Positions 6,961-13,440 of a stretch of DNA of 13,440 bases are shown in pieces. The position numbers and the translations under genes were made by a program. Source of the DNA: Ramlibacter sp. (lineage in GTDB: Bacteria > Pseudomonadota > Gammaproteobacteria > Burkholderiales > Burkholderiaceae_C); NCBI GenBank assembly GCA_023701085.1, contig JAMPXR010000024.1:1-13440 (forward strand). Reading direction: 5' to 3'. The first letter of the stretch is position 1; every line of letters starts with the position of its first letter. The notes beneath the pieces were generated by a model, which was not told where the DNA came from, searched no databases, and saw only the letters and a program-made list of their open reading frames with translations.

Positions 6961-8727
6961 TCAGGCGTCGCCCGCGACCTCCGGCGCGGATGCGGAGCTC
7001 GGACCGGCCGCATCGGGCGGCGATGAATCGACGAAACGCAGCGCGCGGCGTTGAGGGTCGTGGGCCAGCCGATCGATCGCCCTGCGAAGCTTCGCCAGAA
7101 GCTCCGGCGCAGCGAGGTGGGGCAGCGGCGCGCGCGCACCGCCCACCCGCAATTGGAGCGTCACGCCGCGCGGCAGCCGGTCGGAGAACTGAAGCCCGTG
7201 CGCGACGATGTTGCGCGCCGCGTAGACGGCATGCCGGTGGGTCACCTGGCCTTCCATCACCAGCACCAGGTCGCCGCCTTCCTCGCGCGCGACGGTGTCG
7301 GTGTCGGCCGCTTCGCGAGCGACGCATTCGGCCGCGCGCACCCATGCGGCTTCCGCGGCCTCGCGCCCATGCGCCTTGCGGATCGCATCGAGGTTGGCCA
7401 CGCTCACCCGCAGCACCGCGCCCAGCAGCGAATCGCGACGGCTGCGGCCCAGCAGGTGCTCCAGCTGTTCCATCAGTACGCGATGGTTCCCCACGCCCGT
7501 CAAGGGGTCCGTGCGCACCAGCGCCTCCAGTCGCACGCGGTTGTCGCGGCGTTCGCGGCTGCGGAAGTACAGGCCCACCAGGACCAGCGGGATCTCCAGC
7601 GCGGCGCCCAGTTGCACGCCGAAGTGCGTCAGGAAGGAGCCGCCCAGCCAGCCGAGGTTGTGCATCAGGGCGAGCATGTCGCCGGCGACGATCGCGGCGA
7701 CGCCGGCCAGCACCCACAGGCCCACTTCGGGGCGGCGCCGCGCAAACCCGCACAGCACGGCCAGGATGAACGCCATCACCGGCGCGGCGTAGACGCCCGG
7801 CGCCCGAAAGAAGCTCGCGCGCCCGAGGATGACGAAGGCCAGTCCCATCAGCACCGAATAAGCCGCCAGCGCGAGCAGCGATCCCGAGACGATCCACCGG
7901 CCGCGCTCGGCCACCAGGCTGCGCACGAACAGCGCGGCCCAGCCCACGCTGATCGCCGGGATCAGGATGGAGGCCGTGTCGTTCCACCACGCGTTCGACG
8001 TCCATAGGTATTCACCGGCCAGCCCGGAAAGCGAGAGCACGCTCAGTCCGACCAGGACCACGTGCACGGCGTAGTAGAGGTGGATGGGGTCGCGCCACGA
8101 CAAGGCGTTCGCGACGCTGAGCAGCACCACGAGCAGCGTCAGGCCCACATAGACGCCCAGCGCCAGGTGCCGTAGCTTGGCCGTCTCGATGAAGGCGCCG
8201 GCGTCCTGCACCTGCCAGGGCACCCGCACCGGATGACTGTTTTCGATGCGCATGTAAATGGGCGGCGCCTCCCCGGGCTGCACGCTCAGGCCGAAGGTCG
8301 GGTAGAGGTAGCGCACCGGCCACTGGTCGACGGGAATGGTGTCGCCCGCCGCCTGCGAACGCCATGTGCCCGCGGCATCGGCGCGGAACATCTCCACCCG
8401 CTGCACGCCGGGGATCGACACCGTCAGCACCGCTTGCGCGGCCGCACCGACCTGCGGCAGTTGCAGCCGGTACCAGAGCACGCCGCCACCGCCCAATGGC
8501 ATCACCCGGTCGAAATCGGCGGGCCGGCCGTGGCCGGCTGCGAATTCGCCACGCGCCTGCTCGAAGGCGGCACGCCCCGAGGCGTCGATCCAGTACTGCG
8601 CATCGATCGGCCCGCGCCCGCCCCATCCCGATGACGCGTGCGCCTGGACCGCGGCCGGGCATGCAGCGGCCGCGAACGCCAGCAGCACGCGCATCAAGAA
8701 CACAAGCCCGGGAGGACACCCCTTCAC
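6961..8727 (-). CDS. 7TM-DISM receptor with degenerate GGDEF domain
   Basis: A 588-residue membrane protein. GTG 8727 is preferred as start: GAGGAG lies 8 bases upstream, whereas the internal ATG at codon 12 has no ribosome site. A signal peptide ends near residue 29-31 (VQAHA). A periplasmic sensory domain of the 7TMR-DISM extracellular type follows (about 35-185; VLWYRLQLP, IPGVQRVEMF, RYLYPTFGLSV). Seven membrane helices then span about 190-385 (starting LALGVYVGLTLLVVLL). The cytoplasmic end begins RTDPLTGVGNHR (Asp407), the usual opening of a GGDEF domain. However, the signature reads GGDLV at 484-488, the FKxxND segment reads LDAIRKAHG, and the metal-binding Asp before it is missing. 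It therefore probably does not make cyclic di-GMP and may instead bind nucleotides or partners. The ligand is unknown. It follows the LysR gene by 78 bases on the same strand. Confidence 0.9.
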   Translation of the reverse strand: MKGCPPGLVFLMRVLLAFAAAACPAAVQAHASSGWGGRGPIDAQYWIDASGRAAFEQARGEFAAGHGRPADFDRVMPLGGGGVLWYRLQLPQVGAAAQAVLTVSIPGVQRVEMFRADAAGTWRSQAAGDTIPVDQWPVRYLYPTFGLSVQPGEAPPIYMRIENSHPVRVPWQVQDAGAFIETAKLRHLALGVYVGLTLLVVLLSVANALSWRDPIHLYYAVHVVLVGLSVLSLSGLAGEYLWTSNAWWNDTASILIPAISVGWAALFVRSLVAERGRWIVSGSLLALAAYSVLMGLAFVILGRASFFRAPGVYAAPVMAFILAVLCGFARRRPEVGLWVLAGVAAIVAGDMLALMHNLGWLGGSFLTHFGVQLGAALEIPLVLVGLYFRSRERRDNRVRLEALVRTDPLTGVGNHRVLMEQLEHLLGRSRRDSLLGAVLRVSVANLDAIRKAHGREAAEAAWVRAAECVAREAADTDTVAREEGGDLVLVMEGQVTHRHAVYAARNIVAHGLQFSDRLPRGVTLQLRVGGARAPLPHLAAPELLAKLRRAIDRLAHDPQRRALRFVDSSPPDAAGPSSASAPEVAGDA

Positions 8728-8805
8728 CAGCCACTCTCCTCAGCCATACGGTGGGTGGCGCATTGTCGCGCCTCACGGCCGAGCTTGGAAAATGTTTTGT
8801 GGCGC

Positions 8806-9735
8806 TCAGCGCCTCGCGAGCTTGCCCGCTTCGGCGCGGGTGAAGTCCATGAAGGCGCGCACCGCCGGCGACAGGTGCTTGCCCACCGGGTAGGCGAAGT
8901 GCCAATGGCCCTCCAGCGGAAACCCCTCCACGTCCAGGCACGCGAGCCCGGCCGGTTCCGGTTCCAGGCCCAGCGTGTAGCGCGGCAGCACGGAGACGCC
9001 GAGTCCGGCCAGGATGGCTTCGCGGATGGCCTCGTTGCTGCTGAGCTCCATGCAGGTGCGCGGCGCCAGGCCGCGGCGGGCGAACGCCGCCAGGGCGGCG
9101 CTGCGCGTGCTGGACCCGTCCTCGCGCATGAGGAAGGGCTCCAGCGCGAATCGCGCGAACGGGATGCGCTCGCCGGCCAGCGGATGATCGGCGCGGGCGA
9201 CCACGACCAGCGGATTGGGCAAGACGGACTGCAGCACGACGTCGCCCGACGGCCGCGGATCGGCCAGCAGGTACAAATCGTCCTGGTTGCGGTGCAGCCG
9301 CCCCATCAGTGCCCTGCCGTTGTCGATGAACAGGCTGGTGCGGATGCCCGGATGCCGCTGCACGAACGCTGCGAGCAGGCGCGGCGCGAAATAGCGGGCC
9401 GAGGACGTCGCCGCCAGCCCCAGGTGGCCCGTCTCCAGTCCGCGCATGTCGGCCAGCGCGTCTTCCAGCGATCCGAGCGCGCGGAAGATGTCGTTGCAGC
9501 CGTCGAACACGCGGCGCCCGACGTCGGTCGGGTACATGCGCTTGCCCACCTGCTCGAGCAGCGGCGAGCCGATGGTCTCGGTCAGCTTCTTGAGCTGCAC
9601 CGACGCCGTCGGCGGCGCGATGTGCAGCTCATCGGCGGCGCGCGCGAGGCTGCCCAGGCGCACGCTGGCCTCGAACAGCCGCAGCTGCGGCAGCGTCCCG
9701 TGTTTCAGGTAACGGCGGATGCTCACTTGCGGCAT
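8806..9735 (-). CDS. LysR-type transcriptional regulator behind a Mn2+ riboswitch
   Basis: A 309-residue protein, the usual LysR length. The start ATG 9735 has AAAGGA 7 bases upstream. An open extension to 9975 runs through the riboswitch and has no LysR similarity. The N-terminal winged helix-turn-helix spans about residues 14-73 (LPQLRLFEASVRLGSLARAA, then PPTASVQLKKL). The effector-binding domain starts near 95 (GHLGLAATSSARYFAP), with PLVVVARADHPLAG and AILAGLGVSVLPRY typical of its two lobes. The overall type is closest to CbbR/RbcR-like regulators, but the effector cannot be inferred. It diverges from a P-type ATPase gene, which is the classic arrangement for a LysR target. Its leader contains a yybP-ykoY riboswitch, so its synthesis is probably manganese-dependent. 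Confidence 0.93.
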   Translation of the reverse strand: MPQVSIRRYLKHGTLPQLRLFEASVRLGSLARAADELHIAPPTASVQLKKLTETIGSPLLEQVGKRMYPTDVGRRVFDGCNDIFRALGSLEDALADMRGLETGHLGLAATSSARYFAPRLLAAFVQRHPGIRTSLFIDNGRALMGRLHRNQDDLYLLADPRPSGDVVLQSVLPNPLVVVARADHPLAGERIPFARFALEPFLMREDGSSTRSAALAAFARRGLAPRTCMELSSNEAIREAILAGLGVSVLPRYTLGLEPEPAGLACLDVEGFPLEGHWHFAYPVGKHLSPAVRAFMDFTRAEAGKLARR

Positions 9736-9743
9736 GGCGGAAT

Positions 9744-9750
9744 CCTTTGC
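9744..9750 (-). promoter_or_regulatory. Ribosome site of the LysR gene, complementary to riboswitch P1
   Basis: On the - strand the LysR gene's Shine-Dalgarno region reads GCAAAGG (9750-9744), ending 8 bases before ATG 9735. It is perfectly complementary over 7 bases to CCTTTGC (9848-9842), the 3' strand of riboswitch helix P1. P1 itself pairs that same strand with CAAAGG at 9953-9948. The two pairings are mutually exclusive. When Mn2+ stabilises P1 the ribosome site would be free; without Mn2+ it could be sequestered. A run of six T (9756-9751) lies just upstream of the site. Confidence 0.6.
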
Positions 9751-9784
9751 AAAAAACGCTGCCACGCGCCGCTTCGGAAATGAC

Positions 9785-9814
9785 AGCGGCCTTACCTCAA
9801 GGATGAAGGCCGCT
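9785..9814 (-). promoter_or_regulatory. Hairpin between riboswitch and LysR gene (possible expression platform)
   Basis: The arms AGCGGCCTT (9785-9793) and AAGGCCGCT (9806-9814) pair perfectly, with one more C-G pair at 9784/9815 and a 12-base loop. A third copy of AGCGGC on the - strand (9773-9768) can pair instead with GCCGCT of the same stem, so two alternative helices are possible. The hairpin is not directly followed by a T-run on either strand; the nearest (six T on the - strand, 9756-9751) is about 29 bases further. It is therefore not a textbook terminator. It may be a spacer helix that brings P1 close to the ribosome site. Confidence 0.45.
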
Positions 9815-9839
9815 GACAGGGAAGGCGCCTTCACCCGTT

Positions 9840-9954
9840 GGGCAAAGGTCTCGCCCGCATTGCTCCGTGCAATGCCGCCGCGACCGAGGCTTGCGCCTGT
9901 CTTGACGATCGCGGCGTAGCGGCCCGATGGGCCGCCGAAGCTACTCCCCTTTGG
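9840..9954 (-). promoter_or_regulatory. yybP-ykoY manganese riboswitch in the LysR leader
   Basis: Read on the - strand, the element has the conserved opening AAAGGGGAGTAGC and the conserved ending GCGAGACCTTTGCC of the yybP-ykoY class. Helix P1 pairs CAAAGG (9953-9948) with CCTTTG (9848-9843). A GC-rich hairpin GCGGCCC-ATC-GGGCCGC (9935-9919) follows. A long helix CGCCGCGA/TCGCGGCG then encloses the conserved loop sequence ATCGTCAAGACA and a small AGGC-GCAA-GCCT stem with a GNRA loop. A last hairpin GCATTGC-ACGGA-GCAATGC (9875-9857) precedes the closing GAGACC. The order of helices matches the Lactococcus structure of this class as I remember it. Known members bind Mn2+ and switch on Mn2+ exporters. 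Here the next gene on the strand, 105 bases away, encodes a LysR regulator. Confidence 0.93.
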
Positions 9955-9958
9955 AGGG

Positions 9959-9982
9959 ATGTCCGGTGTCTCCACCGGACAT
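9959..9982 (-). promoter_or_regulatory. Perfect 10-bp dyad at the predicted 5' end of the riboswitch transcript
   Basis: ATGTCCGGTG (9959-9968) and CACCGGACAT (9973-9982) are perfect inverted repeats around a 4-base centre. The dyad lies just downstream of the candidate -10 box on the - strand and directly 5' of riboswitch P1, so the transcript probably starts at or inside it. It could be an operator covering the start site, or a stabilising 5' stem-loop. No T-run follows on either strand, so it is not an intrinsic terminator. Confidence 0.7.
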
Positions 9983-9986
9983 ATTA

Positions 9987-10015
9987 CTTGTAGCAGAAGC
10001 GCAAACGCGCGTCAA
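9987..10015 (-). promoter_or_regulatory. Candidate sigma-70 promoter for the riboswitch-LysR transcript
   Basis: On the - strand TTGACG (10015-10010, 5 of 6 consensus bases) and TACAAG (9992-9987, 4 of 6) are separated by exactly 17 bases. Transcription would begin near 9980, about 25 bases before riboswitch helix P1. The -35 box sits within a GC-rich dyad GCGCGT-CA-ACGCGC (10007-10020), which could be a regulator site, for instance for LysR autoregulation. That last point is inference. Confidence 0.6.
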
Positions 10016-10048
10016 CGCGCACCCGGCCGCGGATCGTTCAATAAACGT

Positions 10049-10067
10049 AATGGTGACCTTCACCATT
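10049..10067 (+). promoter_or_regulatory. Perfect dyad, candidate operator upstream of the ATPase gene
   Basis: AATGGTGA and TCACCATT are perfect 8-bp inverted repeats around a CCT centre (19 bases in all), 113 bases upstream of the ATPase start and 34 bases beyond the -35 box of the divergent LysR promoter. The position suits a shared operator acting on both directions. The protein that binds it is unknown; the adjacent LysR regulator is the obvious candidate, although the dyad does not show a clean T-N11-A box. Confidence 0.5.
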
Positions 10068-10087
10068 CGCGCGAATCCTTCCGGTTT

Positions 10088-10115
10088 CTTGAACCCTTGC
10101 ATGACAAAGTTCAAG
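10088..10115 (+). promoter_or_regulatory. Spaced dyad near the predicted ATPase promoter
   Basis: CTTGAAC (10088-10094) and GTTCAAG (10109-10115) are perfect 7-bp inverted repeats separated by 14 bases. The left arm contains TTGAAC, which could serve as a -35 box, with TCAAGT (10112-10117) as a weak -10 at a 17-base spacing. A weak promoter overlapped by a long-spaced dyad fits an activator-dependent promoter, but no transcription start is proven by the sequence. Confidence 0.4.
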
Positions 10116-10180
10116 TTTTCTTCGCAGCAGCCTCCAACCATAGTCAAGCCACGGGGAGGGACCCCGCAAGGAGGCCATTC

Positions 10181-13440
<3,260 letters not shown>

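Noticed and set aside
5928..7769. 613-codon + strand open frame
   Set aside because: It spans two well-supported - strand genes (aminotransferase and 7TM-DISM receptor) and their intergenic gap, and has no recognisable domain.
9736..9975. N-terminal extension of the LysR frame to 9975
   Set aside because: The frame is open only because the riboswitch region is GC-rich. The extension lacks LysR similarity, overlaps a conserved RNA structure, and ATG 9735 has its own ribosome site.

Overview
The window is GC-rich (about 70% in most sampled lines). Its gene content and style, including alternative GTG starts, strong AAGGAG ribosome sites and a short exported protein ending in a calcium-loop motif, suggest a betaproteobacterium of the order Burkholderiales, probably Comamonadaceae (Ramlibacter/Variovorax-like). 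This placement is inference from style; there is no rRNA in the window.

Left part, + strand (1-2852): the tail of an amidase-signature enzyme, a DUF2848 protein with a fumarylacetoacetate-hydrolase-like C-terminus, and an acetolactate-synthase-like thiamine-diphosphate enzyme. The last two overlap by ATGA. They look like a small catabolic operon of unknown substrate. It ends at a hairpin whose T-tract lies on the other strand, so the hairpin mainly serves the convergent gene.

Middle part, all - strand (2950-8727): a small exported protein; a DUF1428 gene followed by a RibD-C/dihydrofolate-reductase-family gene, preceded by what looks like an ECF42-type sigma promoter; a type IV restriction endonuclease of the Mrr family in a patch of clearly lower GC; a fold-type I PLP aminotransferase; and a 7TM-DISM receptor with a degenerate GGDEF domain.

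Right part (8806-13440): a LysR-type regulator (-) diverges from a large SERCA-like P-type ATPase (+), which reads in frame into a universal-stress-protein domain and runs off the window. The 445-base divergent spacer is the richest part of the window. On the - strand, in the leader of the LysR gene, it holds a well-formed yybP-ykoY (Mn2+) riboswitch behind a plausible sigma-70 promoter. The 3' strand of riboswitch helix P1 is perfectly complementary over 7 bases to the LysR Shine-Dalgarno region, which suggests a translational switch. On the ATPase side the spacer holds two perfect dyads that could be operators.

Working model (inference): Mn2+ binds the riboswitch and frees the LysR ribosome site. 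The LysR protein then acts on the divergent promoter of a Ca2+/Mn2+-type exporting ATPase fused to a Usp domain. This would place a transcription factor, rather than the exporter itself, under the Mn2+ riboswitch.
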